A stretch of DNA of 64,000 bases from Sphingobacteriales bacterium (lineage in GTDB: Bacteria; Bacteroidota; Bacteroidia; Chitinophagales; JADIYW01), in assembly GCA_016719635.1 (NCBI GenBank), contig JADJYT010000007.1, forward strand, positions 62,001-126,000. The letters run 5' to 3'. How positions within the stretch are numbered: position 1 is the stretch's first letter; each line of letters opens with the position of its first letter. Position numbers and translations under genes: made by a program. The notes below the pieces were generated by a model that worked only from the letters and a program-made list of their open reading frames with translations, searched no databases and was not told the origin of the DNA. Shown in pieces: positions 17,441-25,741 of the stretch.

Positions 17441-18403
17441 TTAGTGTCCAATATCTGCCACCGCCAAGCCAATCTTTTCACTGCCTTTGCTCCAGTGGGC
17501 ATGGTTGCGGGCATTGAAATACAGATAAACCTTATCGTTCAAGATTTTTACATCACAGGCATAGATATGGCTGGCCATCCAGGGGATATCTGCCCGTGGT
17601 TGCAAAATGGGTTCTTCCCGCAAATAATCCCAATGTATGCCATCTGTGGAATGCAGGATGCAAATGGCAGAACCGGATACGCCGTTGTGTTCGTAAATGC
17701 CGTTCTGAAAGGCTAGATAGCCGTCTTCACAGGGAATGACTTTCATCGATCCTGCACCTAAATTGCTCCACCGCATTTCCGGGTTCGGAGAAAGAACAGG
17801 CTGGTTGGCACTGTCAAATTCTTTGTCGATGCTTTTGCTTTCGGCATACGTGATATGCAGCGGTTCATTGAATCCGCAATCCGGAACCCGCACCAGCGAA
17901 CAGGAGAAATATAAACGATAGGTATCGTTGATTTTTATTAAACAGGGGTTACCGACCGCTCTTCCCAATTGTACATCTTCATGAAAAGCTTGTGACGGAC
18001 GAATGATGTTGACAGGAGCAGACCAATGTACCAAATCTTTGGAAGAAACCATTTCAATTCTGGAGAACCAGCGTTGTTTAGGCAAAAAAGAAAAGAGCAG
18101 TTTTAATCCGGTATATTTTTCATAGAATAAATAATAGGTGTTGTTTTCTTTAAAAATGAAAGGACGCAATGCGGCCCGGACTATTCTCTTTTTATGCCGT
18201 ATCCACTGTACACCATCATCGCATTCGTATTGAAAGATACCATAAATGGTGTGCGCGAACAGATGCCATCTCTTATCGGGAGATTCATCGGGTGTCAGAA
18301 CGGTAGGGTCTGCGACCAAAGGGGTGAGCCTTGGAGGGTATATCAGCGGCGTATCGCTGTACAGTTTGAAATTCAGTTGCTTGAAATCAGCTATTTTCAG
18401 CAT
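17441..18403 (-). CDS. GH43-like five-bladed beta-propeller protein
   Basis: 320 residues without signal peptide. Repeated blade elements include ADPTVLTPDE, WHLFAHTIYGIFQYECDDG, NTYYLFYEKY, MVSSKDLVHWSAP, VGNPCLIKINDTYRLYFSCS and LHSTDGIHWDYLREEP. This is the GH43/GH32-type propeller pattern, also found in glucosamine inositolphosphorylceramide transferase-like proteins. Catalytic acids cannot be assigned with certainty. It directly follows the TPR/GT-C-like membrane protein gene (11 nt gap), which suggests a shared role in glycan synthesis or modification. Confidence 0.6.
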   Translation of the reverse strand: MLKIADFKQLNFKLYSDTPLIYPPRLTPLVADPTVLTPDESPDKRWHLFAHTIYGIFQYECDDGVQWIRHKKRIVRAALRPFIFKENNTYYLFYEKYTGLKLLFSFLPKQRWFSRIEMVSSKDLVHWSAPVNIIRPSQAFHEDVQLGRAVGNPCLIKINDTYRLYFSCSLVRVPDCGFNEPLHITYAESKSIDKEFDSANQPVLSPNPEMRWSNLGAGSMKVIPCEDGYLAFQNGIYEHNGVSGSAICILHSTDGIHWDYLREEPILQPRADIPWMASHIYACDVKILNDKVYLYFNARNHAHWSKGSEKIGLAVADIGH

Positions 18404-18414
18404 ACGAACGTCGT

Positions 18415-20475
18415 TTATTGTAAATATTCAGGTGGTACCTGTGCCCCCAATTGCTGCGCCTGCCGGGCATCGCGGATGGCCGCTTCTTTGTTTCCGAGAT
18501 TGCGGTAAGCTGTGGATCTTCCAATATAATACATCGGCTGGGTGTTCTTTAAGGAAATGGCTTTGTCAAAGGCTGCTAACGCTTCCTTGTAATGGCCAAG
18601 TGCAATATTACATAATCCTTCTTCATGATAGACATCTGCATTGTACGGATTCAGCCTGAAATAAGAAATATGTTCTTTCAGGCAGGATTCGTACTGACCG
18701 GTCATGTAATAAATCAAACCTCTGTTGAGATAGCCGTTTGCATTGTCGGGATATGCCTCCAGCCCTCGGGTGAGATAATACATCGCCTTTTCCAGATTTC
18801 CGGCCATCGCATAGGCAACACCCAGGTTTACAATCATTTCACCGGTTACCTTCTTGTCTGACTGCCCTGCTATGGAATCATTTTTTATGGCGGTCAGATA
18901 ACTTTGCAGGGCTAATTGCAGCAGTTCATTACGCTGATTACTCAGAGCGGCGTCCTGTGCCGGAGTCGCATTTACCTTGTCCAGGTATACTTTGGCTAAT
19001 CCGTTGTACACATAGGCATCTGTCGGTTGCAAACGGATGGCTTCGTTGAAATTGAGAACAGCCTTGTTGAAGTCTTTTTCTTCATCCCGATAATACACGG
19101 CAGCCTGTTTCCACGCCAGTGGACTGTTGGGATAGATTTTCTTGACATGTTCCCACAGCGTACCGCCGTTTTGCCAGACGGGGATTTGCCTGAAAGAAAG
19201 GAAGGCTAAGGCAATAAAATACAATACTATTGCGCCCTGTGTATAAAATTTGAAAGCAGGTTTCTGAGAAATGAACCAATCATATCCTTTCACGGAAATA
19301 AAGAACAACCCGATATACGCGATATAGGTAAAACGGTCGGCCAGAAATCCTTGTCCGGCGCCAACAATCTGCAGCAGGAACATGACATTGAAGGTAAAGA
19401 ATGCCCAACCGAACAATAGGGTGGTTTGTTTTTTCTTAAAAGCCCAGACCAAAAACAGGATTAGTAGAATCGGTACGATGCCTAGACAAACATACGCCAT
19501 TACCGGCAGCTTGGGGGGATATGGATAGAGCGGGGAAAGCTGAAACGGAATCAGCCACTTAATAATATAGACGGCATAAGAATATGCGCCGACCGCCAGC
19601 CGGTCAATAAAGGTATAATTGATGGTGGCGTTTTCAAAATTCAATGATTTTTCCCCTTTCAGAAAATAGATATTAATCAAACCGAACAGGAGCGATAAGA
19701 TCCACCACGGGAGCTTCTCCATCACCAATATTTTTATAGACAACCAACGTCGGTTCATATAAAAATCAACGGCTACCATCGTTAGCGGCAGGGTTACTGC
19801 CTGCACCTTTGAAAACAAGGCAAGGATAGATAATGCAATTGTAAGCAGATACCATTTGGTTTTGCCTGCGGTAGTTTTGAGAAATGAAATGTACGAAGAA
19901 AGCGCACCTAAGAAAAACATACTGTACAGCACATCCTTGCGTTCTGTTATCCATGCAACTGACTCCACGCGCATCGGGTGGATACCAAAGAGCAATGCCG
20001 CGATAGCAGATGGAATCAGGCCGATTTCCAGCTGAATGAAAATGATATACACCAGCAGGGTGCAAATCAGGTGCATCCAGAGATTATTGAAGTGAAAGAT
20101 AAATGGATTTAAAACCGGGTCTGGTGCAAAGAAATATTTTTCGATGGCAAACGTAAATATGGGCAGCGGATTATAGTTACCTATTACGTCTGTGCTGAAA
20201 ATGGCTTTTACGGCCTTCCAGTCCCACTGATAGGCGAATATTTTCAGCGTTTCGTTTTCCAGTATGTTTTGAGGGTCATCCCAATTGACGAATTTCAGTG
20301 ATAAACTGGGCAGAAAAACGATAGCCGTAATCAGTAAGATAACAGCCGCTGCCACCCAATTTGTATAATCAGGGCCTGTGACTGATTTGCCATTTTTAGT
20401 TTTTGGTGTGCGCGTTAATTCTTTTTTTGCCGGGATTTTTGGATGCGGTTTCCCTTTTTGACTACTTTTTGACAT
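18415..20475 (-). CDS. Membrane GT-C-like protein with C-terminal TPR repeats (TMTC-like)
   Basis: 686 residues. A basic N-terminal tail precedes about ten transmembrane helices (residues 40-435). In the first extracytoplasmic loop an FVNWDDPQNI segment supplies the acidic pair typical of GT-C glycosyltransferases. HPMRVESVAWITERKDVLYS matches the TMTC/DUF1736 O-mannosyltransferase-like pattern. From about 455 to the end are TPR units (AYVYNGLAKVYLDK, GYLNRGLIYYMTGQYESC, YIGRSTAYRNLGNKEAAI). It probably transfers a lipid-linked sugar onto proteins or glycans in the periplasm; donor and acceptor are unknown. Confidence 0.75.
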   Translation of the reverse strand: MSKSSQKGKPHPKIPAKKELTRTPKTKNGKSVTGPDYTNWVAAAVILLITAIVFLPSLSLKFVNWDDPQNILENETLKIFAYQWDWKAVKAIFSTDVIGNYNPLPIFTFAIEKYFFAPDPVLNPFIFHFNNLWMHLICTLLVYIIFIQLEIGLIPSAIAALLFGIHPMRVESVAWITERKDVLYSMFFLGALSSYISFLKTTAGKTKWYLLTIALSILALFSKVQAVTLPLTMVAVDFYMNRRWLSIKILVMEKLPWWILSLLFGLINIYFLKGEKSLNFENATINYTFIDRLAVGAYSYAVYIIKWLIPFQLSPLYPYPPKLPVMAYVCLGIVPILLILFLVWAFKKKQTTLLFGWAFFTFNVMFLLQIVGAGQGFLADRFTYIAYIGLFFISVKGYDWFISQKPAFKFYTQGAIVLYFIALAFLSFRQIPVWQNGGTLWEHVKKIYPNSPLAWKQAAVYYRDEEKDFNKAVLNFNEAIRLQPTDAYVYNGLAKVYLDKVNATPAQDAALSNQRNELLQLALQSYLTAIKNDSIAGQSDKKVTGEMIVNLGVAYAMAGNLEKAMYYLTRGLEAYPDNANGYLNRGLIYYMTGQYESCLKEHISYFRLNPYNADVYHEEGLCNIALGHYKEALAAFDKAISLKNTQPMYYIGRSTAYRNLGNKEAAIRDARQAQQLGAQVPPEYLQ

Positions 20476-20504
20476 AGATGTATCAGCGCTTAATTTATAA
20501 AATA

Positions 20505-20696
20505 TTATCCTCCGCAGCCAATGAGGCGGTTAGGGTTCTTTTTGACCAGTTCTTCCAGTTCAGGCATTAATGCATCTTTCATGAATTCATAACCTTGAGT
20601 AGATTCCGTTTGATTCTCTGTATTCGTTTGAACGGCTTTCTTTCCTTTAGTGGCAGATGCAATCTCTTTCATGAAATGTTTTTTCTTCTTAACCAT
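20505..20696 (-). CDS. Small protein ending in Cys-Gly-Gly
   Basis: 63 residues from the ATG at 20696; the frame continues to 20834 but that part overlaps the divergent dioxygenase gene and looks non-coding. It has a Lys-rich N-terminus (MVKKKKHFMKEIASATKGKK), a polar middle and a helical acidic segment (ALMPELEELVKKNPNR), ending in LIGCGG. A terminal CGG or GG can be a site of processing or conjugation, but no family is recognised. Only 33 nt separate it from the divergent PhyH-like gene. Confidence 0.5.
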   Translation of the reverse strand: MVKKKKHFMKEIASATKGKKAVQTNTENQTESTQGYEFMKDALMPELEELVKKNPNRLIGCGG

Positions 20697-20729
20697 ACTT
20701 AAAATTAAACATTTATCTTTATAAACAGA

Positions 20730-21758
20730 ATGAAAAACTTTATTCAGCACTATACCGGCTTTATCCGGAATATACGATTCTTTCATTATTTGTATAACTG
20801 GCTGCACCGGAAAGGATTGAAGCATAATGAACATTTATATCCTTATTACGGCATAAAAAAATCATTGTATGCATCCATTTCGCATAACGATTTTAACGGT
20901 ATGCGGGCAAAAACTCCGTGGCTGGACGGAATCATAAGTAAAAAAGATATTGAAAATCATCCCCTGTTTCCGTTCTTCCCGGAAGAGATTTCCGGACAGG
21001 TGTTAAACTGGCAGGAGAACGGCTATATCATCTGGAATAATTTTTTAAGCAGTGAAACGGCAGACGATATCAATGACGATATAGATGAGTTGCTGAATAA
21101 GAAAGCGGTGGATTTTAATTATACCGGCAGAAAGATTTTCAATGCTTACCGGCAATCCTATACGCTGCGGAAAGTGATTAAGGATAAGAGGCTGCTGGAG
21201 CTGTTGTCATTTCTTTTAGGGAAAAAGGTGCTTCCATTTCAAACAATTAATTTTTTAAAAGGCAGTGAGCAGGAACCGCATTCCGATTACATTCACATGA
21301 GCACTTTTCCGCAGGGATACCTGATAGCAGTCTGGCTTGCCTTAGAAGACATCTCGTTCGAGCAGGGGCCATTGTCCTATTATGAGCAGTCGCATCAGCT
21401 GCCCTATCTTACAAACGATGACTATGACAACAGCAGTTCTAGATTTTTGCTGGACGGAAACGCCAATAAAAAATACGAAGCAAAGGTGCAGCAGTTGATT
21501 GATACCAATCTGCTGCAGAAGAAAATTTTTACTGCAAAAAAAGGAGATGTATTCATTTGGCACGGCAACCTGATTCATGCAGGAGAGCCTATGCTGAATC
21601 CGGCTTTAACCCGAAAGAGCGTAGTGGCACATTACTTTGCCGAAGGCGTGATTTGTTATCATGAAATCAGCGAACGGCCCGCCATTTTTGATACGGAGCT
21701 GGTGGGTGAAGTGAAGGAGGATTTCTATAAAGGCCAGACGCATTTTTTTGATGTGTGA
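20730..21758 (+). CDS. Phytanoyl-CoA dioxygenase (PhyH) family protein
   Basis: 342 residues. The double-stranded beta-helix core of Fe(II)/2-oxoglutarate oxygenases shows the HxD pair His184/Asp186 in EPHSDYIHMS and the distal His283 in DVFIWHGNLIHAGEP. TRKSVVAHYF follows as the expected 2-oxoglutarate-binding strand with Arg295. It should hydroxylate a small molecule or lipid-linked substrate. Bacterial family members have many substrates and none can be assigned. The extended N-terminal 90 residues are unusual. It is divergent from the small CGG-ended protein. Confidence 0.8.
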   Translation: MKNFIQHYTGFIRNIRFFHYLYNWLHRKGLKHNEHLYPYYGIKKSLYASISHNDFNGMRAKTPWLDGIISKKDIENHPLFPFFPEEISGQVLNWQENGYIIWNNFLSSETADDINDDIDELLNKKAVDFNYTGRKIFNAYRQSYTLRKVIKDKRLLELLSFLLGKKVLPFQTINFLKGSEQEPHSDYIHMSTFPQGYLIAVWLALEDISFEQGPLSYYEQSHQLPYLTNDDYDNSSSRFLLDGNANKKYEAKVQQLIDTNLLQKKIFTAKKGDVFIWHGNLIHAGEPMLNPALTRKSVVAHYFAEGVICYHEISERPAIFDTELVGEVKEDFYKGQTHFFDV

Positions 21759-21767
21759 TGGTGGCGG

Positions 21768-22502
21768 CTATCCTTTCCGGATAAAGACGCGGTATGCCAT
21801 ATACAGGAAGCCGGGAATAATCACTACACCCAGTTTGAAAAATGAAGTTGCTCCCATGTACGGTAATCCGAACCCAATGGCGGCCAGTATGAATATGCCG
21901 AGCAATACGGTGAACAATTTCCCCCAAATGGATTCATAGATGGTTTTCTTGCGCACGATAGGCGTTAAATCGGCAACAGGTTTAGTATTGGCATATGTTG
22001 TTGCAGGAGCGGTGGTTGGAAGTGATTGATTATAGTCCTCTACCTGAGATAAGAAGCAGGTTAAAAATGAACCGAACTCGTCTTTTTTTGCGCCATACAT
22101 ATCATTCAGCACCCACTCATCCCCATTCTTAAATTTAACCTCCAGGTATTCGTACTCTCCCCTGTAGCGGCCCCTGTCCGTTCCATTCTTATAGCCTTTC
22201 ACATCACTCCAGCGGTGAGACATAAAGGCATGTTTCTTTAACAGAAACCCGGGGTTTTCCAGGGTTCGCTGCAAGGTGGATTCGGATAATCTGAATGTAG
22301 CGATGCAGGATATGAGGGTAACAATATAATACATAAGCCCGACGATAAACAAAACGAGCAGCCAAACGGGCAGTTTGGCAAAAATACCTATGAATAAAAT
22401 CCCCAAGGAAATATATGTGGCAATGGCAATGGATGCCCAGTTGCCAAAGGGTAATATTTTACAGGAGTATTCAACAGGAGTTATAGAGGAGGATCTTACC
22501 AT
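21768..22502 (-). CDS. Hypothetical membrane protein
   Basis: 244 residues. Two hydrophobic segments at about 21-42 and 43-70 and two more near the C-terminus (about 188-210 and 215-235) frame a soluble, acidic middle (HRWSDVKGYKNGTDRGRYRG, EWVLNDMYGAKKDEFGSFL) of unknown fold that may resemble a PH-like membrane-sensing domain. Its ATG overlaps the preceding gene's stop by 7 nt, so the two are translationally coupled. No function can be assigned. Confidence 0.6.
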   Translation of the reverse strand: MVRSSSITPVEYSCKILPFGNWASIAIATYISLGILFIGIFAKLPVWLLVLFIVGLMYYIVTLISCIATFRLSESTLQRTLENPGFLLKKHAFMSHRWSDVKGYKNGTDRGRYRGEYEYLEVKFKNGDEWVLNDMYGAKKDEFGSFLTCFLSQVEDYNQSLPTTAPATTYANTKPVADLTPIVRKKTIYESIWGKLFTVLLGIFILAAIGFGLPYMGATSFFKLGVVIIPGFLYMAYRVFIRKG

Positions 22503-22825
22503 AATTCATCATCGCTTATGTCAGCTGGCTTTTGTGTTTTGAAAAGTTTACGGGTTTCTATCTTTTGTCTTTGCCGGTCGATGATCAGGTCAGCGATTAT
22601 TTCTGCGGCATTCTCCCCCTGGTGTGCCTTCATCAGCTTACGCACTTTATCTTCATGCACGTCAATTCTGTATAAGAGATAGAGGAGATGCTCAAAGTCG
22701 TTGTTGATCCAGTCGTTGATTCGTCGGATGATGTGTCTTCTGAATTCGCTGAATGAATTGAAAGAGACACTGTTCTCTTCCAGCAACTGCAGGGTGTACT
22801 CTTGAATTGTTTGTTCGTTTTCCAT
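22496..22825 (-). CDS. Conserved small helical protein
   Basis: 109 residues from the ATG at 22825; an in-frame ATG at 22834 would add three. It is nearly all alpha-helical by composition (FRRHIIRRINDWINNDFEHLLYLLYRIDV, HEDKVRKLMK). It ends DISDDELW, a terminal acidic-aromatic motif. No domain recognised. It overlaps the following membrane protein gene by 7 nt and lies downstream of the TIGR02757 gene in the same direction. Confidence 0.6.
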   Translation of the reverse strand: MENEQTIQEYTLQLLEENSVSFNSFSEFRRHIIRRINDWINNDFEHLLYLLYRIDVHEDKVRKLMKAHQGENAAEIIADLIIDRQRQKIETRKLFKTQKPADISDDELW

Positions 22826-22877
22826 GAGGAGCATTTAAAGATACCGGTATAAAAGGGACACTATTTATCGAAAGACA

Positions 22878-23636
22878 TTACAAAACTATTTTCTCAACAC
22901 CCATACCGAACAATGCAAAATCAAAACGCACAGGATCTTTCTCGTCAATCTTTTTTAAGTTAGCAGTTAATTCGCAAACTGTCAACCAGTCGCGTTGTTT
23001 TCTTTCTATTAAGTTTAACCGGCGTGCATAATTGTCTACATGAACATCCAGCGGCATTAATAAATTCTCGGGTTTTATCTTTTTCCAAATTCCAAAGTCC
23101 ACTCCGTTGCTGTCTTTCCGAACCATCCACCTCAGGTACATGTTCAACCGTTTGCACGTTGATTTCCTTTCCGGTGTGGCCACATGCTTTCTGGTCCGTT
23201 CGGGATGATACGCCAGTGAAAAGAAATGATGGTTAAACTGAATCAGTCCTTGTGCTGCATCACCCGCTAAGAATAAACTTTCCAGAGATTCCTGGCTGGA
23301 ATAATGCTGTTTCAGGAATTCAATAAAATACAATACATCGGTGGCATTGAAAGTGCGGTGTACAAATTGGGTGAATGGGTTTAACTCCCTTGCAGAATGA
23401 TGAAGGATAAATTCATGCGGACGGTTATCCATCAGTGCCATCAGTTTAGTACAGCTGTTGATGATGGAGGTGCGATTGCCCCATGCGAGCGTGGCGGCAA
23501 ACAGTCCTGCAATTTCTATATCTTGTTTTTTGCTGAACCGATGCGGAATGGAAATCGGGTCATGGACAATAAAATCAGGGCGGTTGTATTTTTCGTAATA
23601 AAACTCCAGAATATCCACGGTCTCTTGTGTCATCAT
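22878..23636 (-). CDS. TIGR02757 / DUF2400 family protein
   Basis: 252 residues from the paired ATGs at 23636/23633; the frame reaches 23729 but that would overlap the upstream gene's end. The family signature FIVHDPISIPHRFSKKQDIE with IAGLFAATLAWGNR is near the N-terminus. RLNMYLRWMVRKDSNGVDFG and the Asp/His-rich PLDVHVDNYARRL follow. The latter resembles the helix-hairpin/Asp region of HhH-GPD-like proteins, so a nucleic-acid role is possible, but the family is uncharacterised. A conserved Bacteroidota gene in a minus-strand cluster with PrsW. Confidence 0.8.
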   Translation of the reverse strand: MMTQETVDILEFYYEKYNRPDFIVHDPISIPHRFSKKQDIEIAGLFAATLAWGNRTSIINSCTKLMALMDNRPHEFILHHSARELNPFTQFVHRTFNATDVLYFIEFLKQHYSSQESLESLFLAGDAAQGLIQFNHHFFSLAYHPERTRKHVATPERKSTCKRLNMYLRWMVRKDSNGVDFGIWKKIKPENLLMPLDVHVDNYARRLNLIERKQRDWLTVCELTANLKKIDEKDPVRFDFALFGMGVEKIVL

Positions 23637-23646
23637 ATCATGTTTA

Positions 23647-24324
23647 TTAGGTATTGAGCGGAGGTTGTTCGCCATGGTGTTCCTGTAAAATTGTCCATAC
23701 ATATCGCACAGAAAACCAAAGTCCGACAAATGCTAATACGGACAACAAAGGAATGCTTTGCTGAATTAACAGAAAATCATAGGCTCCGTGCAACAGGATG
23801 GGGTATATCAGTCCTTTGCGCATCAGTTCGTTGGTATGGGTAGTGTCAAATTTGGCCAGCCCGACATGATAGCCCATCGTTACGGCAAATACGGCATGTG
23901 CCGGGATGGCGGTTACCATCCTGAAGAGTGCAACCCCTAGTCCGTGCTGCGCAACATACAGTACGTTTTCAAACGAAGCGAATCCCATCCCTATCATGAC
24001 GGCATACACAATACCGTCGAGTGGTTCGTTGAATTCCCTGCGCTTAAAAAGAATGTACCGGAGAAAAAAGAATTTCGCAAATTCTTCACTCAGGGCAACT
24101 ACCCAGAATGCGTACAGTGCGGAATTAATGAGGTTGCCGTTATTCGTAACAAAGTTTGCTCCCATCAGGCTGGAGATGCTGGCTGGAAACACACTGAATA
24201 CGCCAAAGCAGAATGCTGCTATCATCAGCCAGATAGGTTCCTTCTCAAACCGGTCTTTGTGAATGATATAACCGCAAATGGCTAATGCCGGTGCGATGGC
24301 CAGTATGAGTAATGTCCAGGTCAT
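23647..24324 (-). CDS. PrsW-family intramembrane metalloprotease
   Basis: 225 residues with about seven membrane helices. Family motifs are in order: SEEFAKFFFLRY (Glu80, Glu81), PLDGIVYAVMIGMGFASFEN, TAIPAHAVFAVTMGYHVG (His143) and LLHGAYDFLL (His179). Together these form the predicted zinc site. PrsW in Bacillus cleaves an anti-sigma factor in the membrane; the substrate here is unknown. It is a neighbour of the TIGR02757 gene (10 nt) and downstream of the trans-sulfuration gene. Confidence 0.85.
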   Translation of the reverse strand: MTWTLLILAIAPALAICGYIIHKDRFEKEPIWLMIAAFCFGVFSVFPASISSLMGANFVTNNGNLINSALYAFWVVALSEEFAKFFFLRYILFKRREFNEPLDGIVYAVMIGMGFASFENVLYVAQHGLGVALFRMVTAIPAHAVFAVTMGYHVGLAKFDTTHTNELMRKGLIYPILLHGAYDFLLIQQSIPLLSVLAFVGLWFSVRYVWTILQEHHGEQPPLNT

Positions 24325-24398
24325 TTTAAATTGTTATTGTCATGCAGTAAGCATTCCGATTAAATGGGGTTGATATTCCTGCAAATCTGTATGGCTGT

Positions 24399-25538
24399 TT
24401 ATCCCAATGCCCTCTTCAAATCTTCTATTAAGTCGTCGGCATCTTCAATTCCTACACTCAAACGGATTAGTGAATCCACCACGCCCGTCTTCTGGCGTTC
24501 TTCCAGTGGGATGCTTCCGTGTGTCATGGTTGCCGGATGTCCAATCAGGCTTTCCACGCCCCCCAGTGATTCCGCCAAAGAAAACAATTGTGTCGAAGAT
24601 AATACTTTATTGGCAGCATCGAGACTGTCATCTTTCAAAGAGAAAGACACCATTGCCCCGAATCTTTTCATCTGTCTTTTCGCGATTTCATGACCTTTGT
24701 GTCCCGTAAATCCCGGATAGTTCACTTTTTCCACTTTTGGGTGTGATTTTAAGAAGGCTGCTATTTTTTCTGCATTCTCACACGCTCTTTCTACGCGGAT
24801 ATGAAGGGTTTTGATACCACGCAGGATTAAGAAGCAATCCTGCGGGCCGGGTACCGCACCACACGCATTTTGTAAGAAATACAATTGCTCTGCCAGTGCT
24901 TTATCTTTTACGACAATTGCGCCATGTATAACGTCACTATGGCCGCCTAAGTATTTGGTAGCGGAATGGATGACAATGTCTGCACCTGCATCCAGGGGTG
25001 TTTGCAAATATGGAGAAGCAAAGGTATTGTCCACGCAGACGAGTAAATGGTGTTTTTTAGCGAGTGCGCAAACCGCTGCAATATCCACGATATTCAGCAT
25101 CGGATTGGTGGGTGTTTCAATCCAGATCAATTTTGTGCTGGCCGTAATGGCGTTTTCAATATTGGAAATATCCGTCATGTCCACAAACGTGAAGTCCATG
25201 CCGAACCGCCCGAATACTTTGGTGAAGATACGATAGGTGCCGCCGTAAAGGTCATTGCAGGAAATGATATGGTCGCCGCTGCTGAACAGCTTCGCGATGG
25301 CATCGGTTGCAGCCAGTCCGCTGGCGAAACAAATGCCGTGATTGCCGTTTTCCAGTGCGGCCAATTGATTTTGCAGCACATTTCGGGTGGGGTTTTGTGT
25401 GCGGGCGTATTCAAACCCCTTATGTTCGCCCGGTGCATCCTGGACATAGGTGGATGTTTGGAAAATAGGCGTCATGATGGCACCTGATGTGGCGTCCGGC
25501 TCTATGCCTGCATGAATGACTTTGGTTGCAAATTTCAT
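24399..25538 (-). CDS. Cys/Met metabolism PLP enzyme: cystathionine gamma-synthase or gamma-lyase
   Basis: 379 residues, the normal length. The PLP-binding Lys195 lies in IHSATKYLGGHSD. Other family elements are FEYARTQNPTRNVLQNQLA, FASGLAATDAI, NDLYGGTYRIF, WIETPTNPMLNI and VDNTFASPYLQTP. Sequence alone does not separate synthase (metB) from lyase, although the predicted cysteine-responsive leader favours a role in making cysteine or balancing the two sulfur amino acids. It is the first gene after a leader ORF with three Cys codons (25651-25707) and an intrinsic terminator (25598-25629), so it is probably controlled by attenuation. Confidence 0.9.
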   Translation of the reverse strand: MKFATKVIHAGIEPDATSGAIMTPIFQTSTYVQDAPGEHKGFEYARTQNPTRNVLQNQLAALENGNHGICFASGLAATDAIAKLFSSGDHIISCNDLYGGTYRIFTKVFGRFGMDFTFVDMTDISNIENAITASTKLIWIETPTNPMLNIVDIAAVCALAKKHHLLVCVDNTFASPYLQTPLDAGADIVIHSATKYLGGHSDVIHGAIVVKDKALAEQLYFLQNACGAVPGPQDCFLILRGIKTLHIRVERACENAEKIAAFLKSHPKVEKVNYPGFTGHKGHEIAKRQMKRFGAMVSFSLKDDSLDAANKVLSSTQLFSLAESLGGVESLIGHPATMTHGSIPLEERQKTGVVDSLIRLSVGIEDADDLIEDLKRALG

Positions 25539-25597
25539 TTTTTGTATATTTTGTAATGTGTACGGAGTAATTATTTATTTTCAAAAATACCAAATAA

Positions 25598-25629
25598 AAA
25601 ACCGCCTGCAAATAAATACAAGCGGTTTT
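25598..25629 (-). terminator. Attenuator hairpin before the trans-sulfuration gene
   Basis: On the minus strand an 11-bp stem (arms 25619-25629 and 25598-25608, one U-G pair, 10-nt loop) runs into TTTTTT. The upstream arm contains ACCGCTTGT. This can instead pair over nine bases with ATAAGCGGT in the last leader codons (25657-25665), forming an antiterminator. It lies between the Cys-codon leader and the PLP-enzyme gene. Confidence 0.75.
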
Positions 25630-25650
25630 AAATCGTATAATATTGAAATA

Positions 25651-25707
25651 CTATTCACCGCTTATGAGATAAAAGCAGCAACAGTTCATATTTTTCTTAC
25701 TCTTCAT
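25651..25707 (-). CDS. Cysteine-rich leader peptide (predicted attenuator uORF)
   Basis: 18 codons, MKSKKNMNCCCFYLISGE, with three consecutive Cys codons (TGT TGC TGC). A second in-frame ATG gives MNCCCFYLISGE. The codons just before the stop (AGC GGT) form one arm of an antiterminator that competes with the terminator at 25598-25629. By analogy with amino-acid leader peptides, scarce Cys-tRNA should stall ribosomes on the Cys run, let the antiterminator form and open the downstream gene. The ORF starts 19 nt after the DUF1015 stop codon. Confidence 0.7.
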   Translation of the reverse strand: MKSKKNMNCCCFYLISGE

Positions 25708-25711
25708 AGCA

Positions 25712-25741
25712 TAAAGTTAAAAAAAATTATTCATTCAGCAA
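25712..25741 (-). promoter_or_regulatory. Candidate promoter of the Cys leader
   Basis: On the minus strand TTG (25741-25739) is followed after 19 nt by TAACTTTA (25719-25712), one mismatch from TAnnTTTG. The box ends 4 nt before the leader ATG, so the leader would be translated from a leaderless or near-leaderless mRNA. It overlaps the end of the DUF1015 gene. Confidence 0.5.

Noticed and set aside
24811..25236. 141-codon plus-strand ORF inside the trans-sulfuration gene
   Set aside because: Antisense shadow of a conserved PLP enzyme with no recognisable product.
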